A stretch of 64,000 nucleotides of DNA from positions 3,348,001-3,412,000 of the forward strand of contig NZ_CP060497.1 of NCBI RefSeq assembly GCF_014334135.1, read 5' to 3'. The notes under the pieces are model-generated. The model saw nothing but the letters and a program-made list of their open reading frames with translations. It did no database searches and had not been told where the DNA came from. This DNA comes from Olivibacter sp. SDN3 (GTDB lineage: Bacteria; Bacteroidota; Bacteroidia; Sphingobacteriales; Sphingobacteriaceae). Below, one piece after another: positions 53,653 through 62,166 of the stretch (position 1 is the first letter of the stretch; the number at the start of each line of letters is the position of its first letter). A program made the position numbers and the translations under genes.

Positions 53653-54117
53653 ATGAACACGCTATTCAAAAAGCTTAACTTTAAAGGGCAAAAGTCCATT
53701 TTATCCATCAACTACCCTGCGGGCTTCCAGGCACAGCTGAATGATATGGCTTCGGAGACAACCATCCTTACCGATCCAGATTCGGCAGAAAGTATCTCTT
53801 TTGTGATTGCATACGTCACCCGACAATCGGAAATCGACAGTATCATTAGCCAGATTGCTCCGAAACTGGAAGCGGATGCGGTACTGTGGTTCTGTTACCC
53901 GAAGGGCTCGTCTAAAAGGTACAAATGTGATTTCAATAGGGACACGGGATGGGCAAGCCTCGGACAGCACGACCTCGAACCGGTTCGCCAGGTGGCGATA
54001 GACGAGGACTGGAGTGCTCTGCGCTTCAGGAATGTGGACAATATAAAGCGGATCACCCGGCGGGCAAGTATGGCCCTGACAGACAAAGCGAAGCAACGGA
54101 TAATAAATAGAAAGTAA
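53653..54117 (+). CDS. conserved hypothetical cytoplasmic protein (DUF3052-like)
   Basis: A 154-residue protein starting NTLFKKLNFKGQKSILSINY. It has a Rossmann-like alternation (ISFVIAYVTRQSEIDSIISQ; ADAVLWFCYPKGSSKRYK) and a conserved end (DWSALRFRNVDNIKRITRRA). The pattern of small Bacteroidota proteins with WFCYPKGSSK+Y and DWSA+RFR matches the DUF3052 group. Function is unknown. It is convergent with the cold-shock-domain gene. Confidence 0.7.
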   Translation: MNTLFKKLNFKGQKSILSINYPAGFQAQLNDMASETTILTDPDSAESISFVIAYVTRQSEIDSIISQIAPKLEADAVLWFCYPKGSSKRYKCDFNRDTGWASLGQHDLEPVRQVAIDEDWSALRFRNVDNIKRITRRASMALTDKAKQRIINRK

Positions 54118-54147
54118 GTGATAAAGGCAAAAGGTCCGCCGGTCGGA

Positions 54148-54990
54148 TCAATTGTTGACAATATTTTTCCAATACTCTCTGTCCTCATTTTCCAAAAAAT
54201 CAAGATAGGGTATCAGGGTATCTATTTCATCCCTATGCATGGTGTCAGCACCATCAAGTAGCGCATTTACAAATTCGGAACAGAAAACCCGTCCGAAACC
54301 ATATCCACTGATCCTCAACAATTCTTCGTAGCCGATTTCCGTTGCGTTTAAATTGAGCACTTCTTCTGGTATCTCATAGTCGCCCGGACTATCGTAACCG
54401 ATATAACTGAATTTACCGGCTTTCCATACCTTGAAAAGTATATCAGACGTAATGCTGGTCCCGAAATATGCGAAGATTCTGGAAAGCAGGGCAGAGGCCG
54501 GTTCTTTATCCAGATGGTGGTGAATGGTTTTTTCAAGGAAGGCTGCATAGGGGATAAACAGGGAAGGGTTAAAGTCGCCGTTGAAGGAGGCTGTCACCAT
54601 GCTGAAGATGCCGTCGGCATCCTTTCCGCGGAAGAGCTGTGCGGCAGCCAGCTCCATCAGGCTACGGGCGTGGTCCCTCTTTTGTCTATCCTGAAGTTTA
54701 ACCGTATCCGTTGTGCCCAATAGCTGGATGATAAGCATCCAATCCTCCGGACGCTCCAGAACATGGCAGTTGTGTGCCACATGACCGTCCCGTTTTGGAT
54801 CCGGACGTTTATCTCCGGTGATCACGTCACCTGGATTGATATCTTTCTGCGGTCGGTCCCGGAATCCGCGGATATGCAGGAACAGTTCTTCCGCAAACGG
54901 TAATGCGAGGATACCGAATCCTTTTTTGTTATCGAACCATTTCAAAGCGCCGATGAACATGGTTGGGTTTGGGTGTTGTTTCAATGGCAT
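54148..54990 (-). CDS. cold-shock-domain protein with long C-terminal extension
   Basis: Up to 280 residues; an internal ATG at 54960 (MFIGALKWFDNKKGFGIL) is the more usual cold-shock-domain start. The domain (about residues 11-80) keeps the RNA-binding motifs GALKWFDNKKGFGIL and ELFLHIRGFRDR. The following 200 residues are helical and unassigned (e.g. LMELAAAQLFRGKDADGIFS), whereas typical Csp proteins are about 70 residues. It could be an RNA-binding adaptor in stress response; the extension gives no clue. Confidence 0.75.
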   Translation of the reverse strand: MPLKQHPNPTMFIGALKWFDNKKGFGILALPFAEELFLHIRGFRDRPQKDINPGDVITGDKRPDPKRDGHVAHNCHVLERPEDWMLIIQLLGTTDTVKLQDRQKRDHARSLMELAAAQLFRGKDADGIFSMVTASFNGDFNPSLFIPYAAFLEKTIHHHLDKEPASALLSRIFAYFGTSITSDILFKVWKAGKFSYIGYDSPGDYEIPEEVLNLNATEIGYEELLRISGYGFGRVFCSEFVNALLDGADTMHRDEIDTLIPYLDFLENEDREYWKNIVNN

Positions 54991-55185
54991 AAAGATAGTG
55001 AATATTGTAATCTGTTAGTGCCTGTTATTGAATTATTTGTGAAAAATAACAATTTGTTAATTTCTGTGAAGGAAACCACAGGCCTTCCCCTTGTAGGCCT
55101 TTATAAATTTTAAACAGTTTTTCTCATGGAATAGGCTTTAAAGTTATGCCTAATAGTTCGCAGCTGCGAACCATTTTTGCAACAG

Positions 55186-55848
55186 CTACTTCTTAGAAAG
55201 CAAAGCGATATCTTTTACTTCGAGAACATGTTTCGGATAGCCACCAATAGTTACATTGATCATTGCTTTTCCCACTTCTTCCAATGTGAGAAAATAAGTT
55301 TTACTGAATATTCTGAATAAAGGAAAAAGTAAATTAATGATTTTGTAGAACCCTTTTATATTTTTAGCACCTTTCGATGGTTTCATAAAAGCCGGACGGA
55401 AATTGTAAACAGCTTTGAATGGAAGCTTCGTCAGGTCGTTTTCTGTTCTGCCTTTTACCCTTGCCCACATTTGTTTTCCTTTTTCGGTACTGTCGGTGCC
55501 GCTTCCGGAGACATAACAGAAAGTCATCTGCGGATTGACCGCCGATAAGGTTTTTGCAAAATCTAAGGTAAGGTTATAGGTTACCTTGGTGTAGGCTGCC
55601 TCACTCATCCCTATGACAGAAACACCAAGGCAAAAATAGCAGGCATCGTAATCCTTTGTTCGCGCAGCAATTGCTGAAATATCATTGAAATCACTATGTA
55701 GTATTTCTTCGATTTTAGGATGTGAATATCTACTTGGTTTGCGGTTGATCAGCAATATTTTTTCTACTTCGGGGTTGACAATACATTGCTGTAGTACACC
55801 TTCGCCCACCATCCCGGTTGCTCCTGTTATAATGACCTTTAATTTCAT
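55186..55848 (-). CDS. NAD(P)-binding Rossmann protein (NmrA/TIP30-like)
   Basis: 220 residues from the ATG at 55848, which directly precedes the dinucleotide-binding motif KVIITGATGMVGEGVLQ; an in-frame start at 55878 would add ten residues. Further features are ILLINRKPS, CYFCLGVS (substrate-binding loop), FCYVSGSGTDSTEKGKQMWA with the SxK-type segment, and YNFRPAFMKP. It belongs to the short-chain/extended reductase group of NAD(P)H-binding proteins; the substrate is unknown. It is a single gene. Confidence 0.85.
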   Translation of the reverse strand: MKLKVIITGATGMVGEGVLQQCIVNPEVEKILLINRKPSRYSHPKIEEILHSDFNDISAIAARTKDYDACYFCLGVSVIGMSEAAYTKVTYNLTLDFAKTLSAVNPQMTFCYVSGSGTDSTEKGKQMWARVKGRTENDLTKLPFKAVYNFRPAFMKPSKGAKNIKGFYKIINLLFPLFRIFSKTYFLTLEEVGKAMINVTIGGYPKHVLEVKDIALLSKK

Positions 55849-56038
55849 TGAGTTGATTTTTTTGAATAAACAAACCAAAGTTTTATAAAGGTACGGTAAA
55901 AATGAAGAATCTTACATCACTGGCTTCCATCGATGTGACGATCTCTTTGGCCTTGATAGCGCCATTCAGGTCATCTTTATCCAAAAAATCATCTTACAAT
56001 TTTTGCGAAAGACTTGTAGTCAACCGAAAAAGAACAAC

Positions 56039-56485
56039 CTATTTTGTTAGTTTGATTGGCTTGGGTATTTCCCGCACTTCCACTTTTCCACCGTATATAA
56101 GAATGGGACAGGATTTCGCAAGCTCTAACGCCTGTTCTATTGTTTTCGCTCGAAGAACGATATTACTCACGACTTTTAGGTTATCTGAAAGAACTGTTTC
56201 TTTTTTTACTGATTTCTCGCTTCCAGACACGGTGTAACTTTCGCCCGGGAAAGCGAAGCTCAAAACATAAAAGCCTTTTTCTTTCCACTGTTCAAGCAAT
56301 TTATCCCACTGCGGATTTACCAATTTTGCCTGTTCTCCACCATAGGTTTCGGGTACCCTTACCAATACGCTAAACTGTTTCATCTCATTTTTTTTTGACT
56401 GTGATGCACTGCTGTTTGTCTGTGCAGAAGTTTTACAACTGATGAATGCCAAACAAATAATAATTGCGAATAGACCTGATTTCAT
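56039..56485 (-). CDS. YCII-related lipoprotein
   Basis: 148 residues from the ATG at 56485, which gives a proper lipobox (IICLAFISC). The mature part (QFSVLVRVPETYGGEQAKLV; KEKGFYVLSFAFPGESYTVS; ILRAKTIEQALELAKSCPIL) has the ferredoxin-like alternation and closing G...+E.R of YCII-related domains, usually cytoplasmic, here exported. Catalytic activity is unproven. It lies 67 nt after an AraC gene on the same strand and could be its target. Confidence 0.75.
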   Translation of the reverse strand: MKSGLFAIIICLAFISCKTSAQTNSSASQSKKNEMKQFSVLVRVPETYGGEQAKLVNPQWDKLLEQWKEKGFYVLSFAFPGESYTVSGSEKSVKKETVLSDNLKVVSNIVLRAKTIEQALELAKSCPILIYGGKVEVREIPKPIKLTK

Positions 56486-56551
56486 TTGTTTTATTTTTTT
56501 GTTACAAAGGTCTGTCTGTAGGCAATCCAATCATTGTAAAAAATCATTGAT

Positions 56552-57325
56552 TTACCAATACGATGTGGATTTGAAAAAGTCGGTTGGCGTTTGTCCCGTA
56601 AAAAGTTTAAAGTTTTTGTTGAAATGCGGTTGGTCGTAGTAGCCGTTTTCAAGTGCTATATCAAGAAAAGAAGAAGGTGCCGGATATTGGCGGATGATAG
56701 CTTTCATTTTGACAATGGAAGAAAACTGTTTGGGTGTAGTTCCTGTCACTTTTCTAAACCTCTTCTCAAAAGCATCCTGACTGATATATAAACCATCGGC
56801 TAACTGACGTATTCTAATTATGCCATTTTTTGAATAGATTTTAGTGATAGCTTCTGACACAAGAGGGTCGGGCTTATGGTAAGCGAGTTTTGAGTATAGA
56901 AATTGTTCGATAATAGCAATTCTTGTCTGGTTGTTTTCGGTTTCGGCCAAGCATTCTTCTACAATTGAAATTTCTGACTGTGGAAAAAAATTATCTAATG
57001 AAACGCTTGCTTCAAACATTTCGTGGAGTGGTTGTTTGAAAAATGCGGAGACACCTGTTTCTTTAAGCAGTACAATTAAGGCGCCTGTTTTAGGTGCGTA
57101 GTTAATGAGTCGAACAGATTTTCGTAAACCCGAAAATGTTGCGATGGGTAAAGCAGTCTTGTCTGTGTCGTTAACATATGAAATTTGGCCCCGAAAGCGA
57201 AACGCCATAGCAAATGAAGTACTTGGCACAACTCTATTAACCAGTTCTTCCCGGCTTTCGATAATTTTGTAAGTCTTGATGAAAGGCCTTAATAATTCAG
57301 TCGGTGTGTATATTGCAATTTCCAT
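56552..57325 (-). CDS. AraC-family regulator
   Basis: A 257-residue protein. The N-terminal domain (about 1-130) begins YTPTELLRPFIKTYKIIESR and contains PSTSFAMAFRFRGQISY, as in the DUF6597-containing AraC group. The C-terminal DNA-binding domain shows IRQLADGLYISQDAFEKRFR and DIALENGYYDQPHFNKNFK, ending FTGQTPTDFFKS. It is upstream of, and co-directional with, the YCII-like lipoprotein. Confidence 0.88.
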   Translation of the reverse strand: MEIAIYTPTELLRPFIKTYKIIESREELVNRVVPSTSFAMAFRFRGQISYVNDTDKTALPIATFSGLRKSVRLINYAPKTGALIVLLKETGVSAFFKQPLHEMFEASVSLDNFFPQSEISIVEECLAETENNQTRIAIIEQFLYSKLAYHKPDPLVSEAITKIYSKNGIIRIRQLADGLYISQDAFEKRFRKVTGTTPKQFSSIVKMKAIIRQYPAPSSFLDIALENGYYDQPHFNKNFKLFTGQTPTDFFKSTSYW

Positions 57326-57601
57326 TATTTGTCATCTATCTGAATGTATCTGTTTACAGTTGCCGCTAATGCCAAATATCCAAAGCTTTCGCAAAATACA
57401 GAAATTATTTCAGTGGCTGTTAAATAGGTTACTGGCTTGCCGCTGAATAAGTAAAAACTACCATGATAACCATAAATTACACTACAAAGGTATTAGGAGC
57501 TCGCAGTACCTTTATCACCAATTAAAGGGGGCAACAGGGCGTACCTTTCCGTGTGAAATGACCCCAGTAAATGATGCATTTTTTTGAAAAAAACTAAAGA
57601 G

Positions 57602-58006
57602 ATGAAAGATAACACAGTACCCAGGGAGTTTCAAAGCGCATTGATGGCCAAATGTCCGAGATGCAGAGCAGGTTCTATCTTTGAAGGGAAGGTTTATGGT
57701 CTTAAAGTTCAGAAAATGAATGAAACATGCCCTTGCTGTAATCTTCGGTTTGAACGTGAACCTGGCTATTTTTATGTATCCATGTTTGTGAGTTATGCCA
57801 TGATTGTTGCCGAATTGGTTACGGTTTGTATTGCGGTTTACTTTCTCGCCGGAGAAATTGAATCGCCATGGTTCTACACGGGAATAGCCTTTGCAACAGT
57901 TGTTATTCTGGCTCCATTTAACTATAGGTATTCCCGGATAATATTGTTATACTGGCTAACGCCAGGCTTAAAGTTCCAGCCTGATGTGAAGAAAAATATG
58001 GGTTAA
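57602..58006 (+). CDS. DUF983-family membrane protein
   Basis: 134 residues from the ATG at 57602 (an in-frame TTG lies at 57584). It has an N-terminal zinc-ribbon-like segment with paired CxxC motifs (MAKCPRCRAGSIFEG; ETCPCCNLRFEREPGYFY) and two transmembrane helices (VSYAMIVAELVTVCIAVYFL; GIAFATVVILAPFNY), exactly the DUF983 plan. Function is unknown. It is convergent with, and 1 nt from, the next gene. Confidence 0.85.
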   Translation: MKDNTVPREFQSALMAKCPRCRAGSIFEGKVYGLKVQKMNETCPCCNLRFEREPGYFYVSMFVSYAMIVAELVTVCIAVYFLAGEIESPWFYTGIAFATVVILAPFNYRYSRIILLYWLTPGLKFQPDVKKNMG

Positions 58007-58007
58007 A

Positions 58008-58331
58008 TCAATCCGCCGGTTCGAGGATTTCTTTCAAAGCCTGTACGATCTCATCTTCCAGTTTTATCATCTTTTCTTTTTTTAAGAATAGATAAAAACC
58101 TACTGGGAGAGAAAAGAACAGGTAGAAGAAAGCCATATCGAAATTAGTGCTGGTCTTAACTTTTCCGGCTCCCGGTTTGGTTTTTATATGGACATTTCCG
58201 GTGACGGTAAAGCCGCTTGTGCGCACTCGTAATGAACCCATGCTGGTTACTATTTTGTAGTGGGGAAGTTTCTCCCGCAATCTTTCGATAAGTGTTGCCT
58301 TTAAAAAGGGTTTAAATGTTAGTTTTTTCAC
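58008..58331 (-). CDS. hypothetical protein with one membrane segment
   Basis: 107 residues: a basic N-terminal part with beta character (YKIVTSMGSLRVRTSGFTVT; GNVHIKTKPGAGKVKTSTNF), one transmembrane helix (MAFFYLFFSLPVGFYLFL) and an acidic helical tail (LEDEIVQALKEILEPAD). No family is recognised. The product probably sits in the inner membrane. It ends 1 nt from the DUF983 gene in convergent orientation. Confidence 0.5.
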   Translation of the reverse strand: MKKLTFKPFLKATLIERLREKLPHYKIVTSMGSLRVRTSGFTVTGNVHIKTKPGAGKVKTSTNFDMAFFYLFFSLPVGFYLFLKKEKMIKLEDEIVQALKEILEPAD

Positions 58332-58465
58332 GATAATATTTATTGGTTAAGCACCTAGTTAAATTAATAAGTAGAACACAAAAAGGTTCCTACGGGCCCT
58401 CAAGTTCTTGATGAGCGCTAGCCGGTAAGAAAACCTTTCTTGTTGATCTGTGTATTTTCAAATGC

Positions 58466-58792
58466 TTATTGATCGATAAATGGAAATTTATCTTCAAACA
58501 TTTTACCGAATATCGGCAAAGGCTTTTTTACTTCATTTACAGCGTGGATAATACCGATTACCATCAGGATGAGGAAAAGAATACCGGCATAACTGATCAT
58601 CAACGCTACAGATGGGGCGGCCATGGCGATGAGACGTACGGCAACGTTAAAGATAATGGCTAGCACTAAAAGCCCCAATCCCTGTTTTAAATGGTAAATG
58701 CTGAAATGATCCCTTTCTTTCTTGCCACAGAAATAAGCAATAAGCCATAAAATCCCTAAATAGCTTAAAATAGCTTGCGCTTTTGAGTTCAT
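58466..58792 (-). CDS. DUF4870/Tic20-like small membrane protein
   Basis: 108 residues from the ATG at 58792. Three hydrophobic segments (ILSYLGILWLIAYF; LGLLVLAIIFNVAVRLIAM; SYAGILFLILMVIGIIHAVN) with the family motif HFSIYHLKQGLGLL between them, and a C-terminal PLPIFGKMFEDKF. These proteins of unknown function occur singly in many bacteria. It is preceded by the 361-nt gap that contains the promoter of the next SusCD operon. Confidence 0.75.
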   Translation of the reverse strand: MNSKAQAILSYLGILWLIAYFCGKKERDHFSIYHLKQGLGLLVLAIIFNVAVRLIAMAAPSVALMISYAGILFLILMVIGIIHAVNEVKKPLPIFGKMFEDKFPFIDQ

Positions 58793-59064
58793 ATTTTTTT
58801 CTATTTGATTTATGCCGTAAAGTTGAGTCAAAAAAAAGAACTTAAGGTAAGTGAAAAGGGAACAAAGTATCTACTTCTTCAATTATGCCATATACAAAAT
58901 GTCTACAAAAGGGAAACACACTATCGTAAATTCGATAGGTGGCGGTGAAGGCCTCTGAAATTGCTTCGTTATTATCGAAGCTGTTTTTTCCGTTACAGAA
59001 TTTATGCGTACAGACGGTCTTAAGGCGCTTACTTTTTGCTCAGCGAAGAAAAAGTATTTTTTTC

Positions 59065-59094
59065 TTGCAAATTATTTTTCATTACTTATATTTG
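59065..59094 (+). promoter_or_regulatory. consensus sigma-A promoter of susCD pair 3
   Basis: TTG (59065-59067), exactly 19 nt, TATATTTG (59087-59094): a near-perfect Bacteroidota promoter, 60 nt before the ATG at 59154. None of the TTTARACATT repeats of the xylan-locus promoters is present. The rest of the gap from 58793 holds nothing else that I can identify. Confidence 0.75.
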
Positions 59095-59153
59095 TATAAT
59101 ATAAAATACTATTTTATAATAGTAAATTAACCGTTAACCAATTGAACCATATT

Positions 59154-62150
59154 ATGAGTAATGTCAAAATTCTTTTCGCGTGTGGCATATGTGCCTGGCT
59201 GGCACTCGTGCATTTTCCGCTGTTTGGGCAGGACAGGAACATTCGAGGAACCGTGCGCGATCAATCACAGGAGCCTTTACCTAGCGTGAGCGTGAAAGTA
59301 AAGGGAACGCAACGGGGAACATCAACCAATGAAAAAGGTGAATTTACACTGGAAACGCGTGTAGGGGAGACACTCGTTTTTTCATCTGTTGGTTATAAAA
59401 CACAGGAAGTGACGGTAGCGAACACGGAGGTAGTTAATATGCAGCTTGAAACAGATGCCCATGCATTGGATGAGCTCGTGATCATCGGCTACGGGCAGGT
59501 GCGTAAGTCTGATCTTACCGGTTCGCTTGCCCAGGTAAAAAGCACGGAAATTAATGCTTTTCCAACAACCAATATTATTCAAGCACTCAATGGCCGGGCT
59601 TCAGGGGTACAGGTTTCACAGAATACCGGCGCGCCTGGCGCAAGTGCCAGTGTACGTATCAGGGGTACAAACTCGATACAGGGAAACAACGAGCCGCTTT
59701 ATGTGGTAGACGGTTTCCCAATGTCGGGAACCAATCCTACCGTGTTGAACAACTCGGATATCGAGTCCGTAGAAATCCTGAAGGACGCTTCTGCTACCGC
59801 GATCTATGGTTCCAGAGGAGCTAATGGGGTGATCCTGATCACCACAAGGAGAGGAAAGGCCGGGGTGACCAATGTTGATCTGGAAGCGAGTTATGGCGTG
59901 CAAACGCTTCGGAAGAAGCTTGACCTGATGAATGCCCGTGAGTTTGCCTCATTTTATAATATGCAAGCGGCTAACGATGGTTTGGATCCACGCTTTAGTC
60001 AGGAAGAGATCAATAACATGGGTGAGGGCTTTGATTGGCAGGATTTGGTCTTTCAATCTGCACCGATGCAAAACTATAATTTAACTATTGGTGGTGGTAA
60101 TGATAACACACAGTTTTCGCTTGGAGGTAGTGTTTTTTTGCAAGATGGTGTCATTAAAGGGAGTACCTACGATCGCTATTCTTTCCGTTCCAATATCCAG
60201 CATAAGATCAGCGAAAAGTTCAGTGTTGACGGGGGCGCAACACTCACGCGTATTGAAACAGACCGGCGGAATTCGGGCGGAGGCAATCGGGGTGGTTCGA
60301 TGATCTCGGCAGCAATATCTGCCTATCCAACCATCACCCCTTACCATGAGGATGGTTCTTTACGGGATCTGTCGATTGTATACCCATGGGGCTCGAACGT
60401 ACTGATCAACCCGCTCAATCATATTAATGAAACCTTTGATCGGGTAAATTCAAATCGTATACTGGCCAATGTGGCCCTGACGTATCGGCCTATACCCGAA
60501 CTGGCCATCCGCATTGCAGGAGGGATAGAGAACAATGACGATAGAGCCGATAATTATACGAGTATCAATTTCCAGAATTCCAGGGGAAGTGCCAACGTCA
60601 CAGCTACGCAGAATATGAGTAAATTGAGTGAAAATACCATCACCTATACCAAAACTTTTGCCGATAAACATAATCTTTCGGCAGTAGCGGGCTTCACTTA
60701 TCAGGATTTTTATACCACTGATCTCACGGGTTCGGGTATGGGCTTTCTGAGCAATATTACCGAAACAGCTGATCTGGGGTCAGCGGAAATTCCGGGAATA
60801 CCCGGATCCAGTTATGTGTATAGCAACTTGTTATCCTTTCTGGGGCGCGTAAATTACAGCTTTAACAGTAAATATCTGGCCACTATTAGTTTTCGTTCGG
60901 ATGGGTCGTCGCGCTATAGTGAAGGCAATAAATGGGGTTATTTCCCTTCCGGAGCACTTTCCTGGCGTCTGTCAGAAGAGAACTTTATGAAGGACATAAC
61001 TTTTATCTCGGATCTTAAGCTCCGTGTGGGTTATGGTACTACGGGTAGCCAGGCCATCAGCCCCTATGCTACGCTCAATCAGCTTATTGGTGGCAAGACC
61101 ATATTTGATGATGCCTTGTTCAATCAGTTTGCTCCCGGCACACGTTTACCGGGAAATTTAAAATGGGAGACCACCGCCCAGACTGATATTGGTATCGATG
61201 CGGGTTTGTGGGATGATCGCATCAGAATAGTGGCCGACTATTATATCAAAAATACAAGAGACCTCTTGAATACGGTTGCCTTACCCGCTTCGCTGGGTTT
61301 TACCAATACCATTCAAAATGTTGGCTCCGTACAGAACCGTGGTTTTGAGTTTTCAATCGACGCCAATATCTTCCGAGGAGGAGCCTTCGAGTGGGATCTC
61401 AGCGGCAACTTTTCCATTAACCGCAACAAGGTACTCCGTTTACATGGTGGAAGGGATATTCTGGGTGGAGATTTTAGTGTCTCCTTTATCAGCGATTATG
61501 CCAATATCTTACGGGAAGGGCAGCCCATCGGAAGGTTTTGGGGTTATCTGGAAGACGGTTATACGGAGGCAGGGCAGATCCGCTTTGCTGATCTGGATGG
61601 AGACGGACAGATTACGCAGCTCGACAAAACCTATATCGGCGATCCGAATCCGGATTTTATCTACGGGCTCAATTCGGTCATGCGTTTTAAGGGCTTAGAA
61701 CTTACCATATTTTTGCAGGGCACACAGGGCAATGATATATTCAATATCAGCAAGATCAACAACACACTGGATTATAATTTTGGGTTGAATATGCCCCGGG
61801 AGGTATACAATGATCACTGGACGCCCGAAAACCCCAATGCGAAATACCCGGTAATCAGCAGGGTATCAAACGCCCGCGTTTCCGATAGGATGGTGGAAGA
61901 TGGGTCCTACCTTCGTTTACGGAACATTCAATTGGCCTACAGCTTGCCCGTCGATAAATGGAATGTGGCCTGGGTAAAGGGCTTCCAGCTCTATGCCAGT
62001 GGCCAGAACCTGCTAACTTTTACGAAGTATTCCTGGTGGGATCCAGAGGTGAATACCCGCGGTGGTGGTAATTCTACCGCGCAGGGCTTTGATTATTATA
62101 GCTATCCAACAGCAAAAACGGTTACGTTCGGCATGAGGGCTAATTTCTAA
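59154..62150 (+). CDS. SusC/RagA-family TonB-dependent transporter
   Basis: About 998 residues from the ATG at 59154 (an in-frame TTG lies at 59142). Signal peptide (CAWLALVHFPLFGQ), carboxypeptidase-regulatory domain (IRGTVRDQSQEPLPSVSVKV), SusC motif LDELVIIGYGQVRKSDLTGS, plug (SVEILKDASATAIYGSRGAN), barrel ending FGMRANF. It imports oligosaccharides with its SusD. It begins a separate utilisation locus whose enzymes continue past the window edge (a GH2-like gene follows SusD). No sigma/anti-sigma or HTCS regulator lies upstream. Confidence 0.95.
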   Translation: MSNVKILFACGICAWLALVHFPLFGQDRNIRGTVRDQSQEPLPSVSVKVKGTQRGTSTNEKGEFTLETRVGETLVFSSVGYKTQEVTVANTEVVNMQLETDAHALDELVIIGYGQVRKSDLTGSLAQVKSTEINAFPTTNIIQALNGRASGVQVSQNTGAPGASASVRIRGTNSIQGNNEPLYVVDGFPMSGTNPTVLNNSDIESVEILKDASATAIYGSRGANGVILITTRRGKAGVTNVDLEASYGVQTLRKKLDLMNAREFASFYNMQAANDGLDPRFSQEEINNMGEGFDWQDLVFQSAPMQNYNLTIGGGNDNTQFSLGGSVFLQDGVIKGSTYDRYSFRSNIQHKISEKFSVDGGATLTRIETDRRNSGGGNRGGSMISAAISAYPTITPYHEDGSLRDLSIVYPWGSNVLINPLNHINETFDRVNSNRILANVALTYRPIPELAIRIAGGIENNDDRADNYTSINFQNSRGSANVTATQNMSKLSENTITYTKTFADKHNLSAVAGFTYQDFYTTDLTGSGMGFLSNITETADLGSAEIPGIPGSSYVYSNLLSFLGRVNYSFNSKYLATISFRSDGSSRYSEGNKWGYFPSGALSWRLSEENFMKDITFISDLKLRVGYGTTGSQAISPYATLNQLIGGKTIFDDALFNQFAPGTRLPGNLKWETTAQTDIGIDAGLWDDRIRIVADYYIKNTRDLLNTVALPASLGFTNTIQNVGSVQNRGFEFSIDANIFRGGAFEWDLSGNFSINRNKVLRLHGGRDILGGDFSVSFISDYANILREGQPIGRFWGYLEDGYTEAGQIRFADLDGDGQITQLDKTYIGDPNPDFIYGLNSVMRFKGLELTIFLQGTQGNDIFNISKINNTLDYNFGLNMPREVYNDHWTPENPNAKYPVISRVSNARVSDRMVEDGSYLRLRNIQLAYSLPVDKWNVAWVKGFQLYASGQNLLTFTKYSWWDPEVNTRGGGNSTAQGFDYYSYPTAKTVTFGMRANF

Positions 62151-62166
62151 CAAAAAATTATTTACA

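Noticed and set aside
57485-57513. Facing TACCTTTG / TACCTTT boxes between the AraC and DUF983 genes as divergent promoters
   Set aside because: Neither has a TTG box at the required distance, so I cannot support them as promoters.
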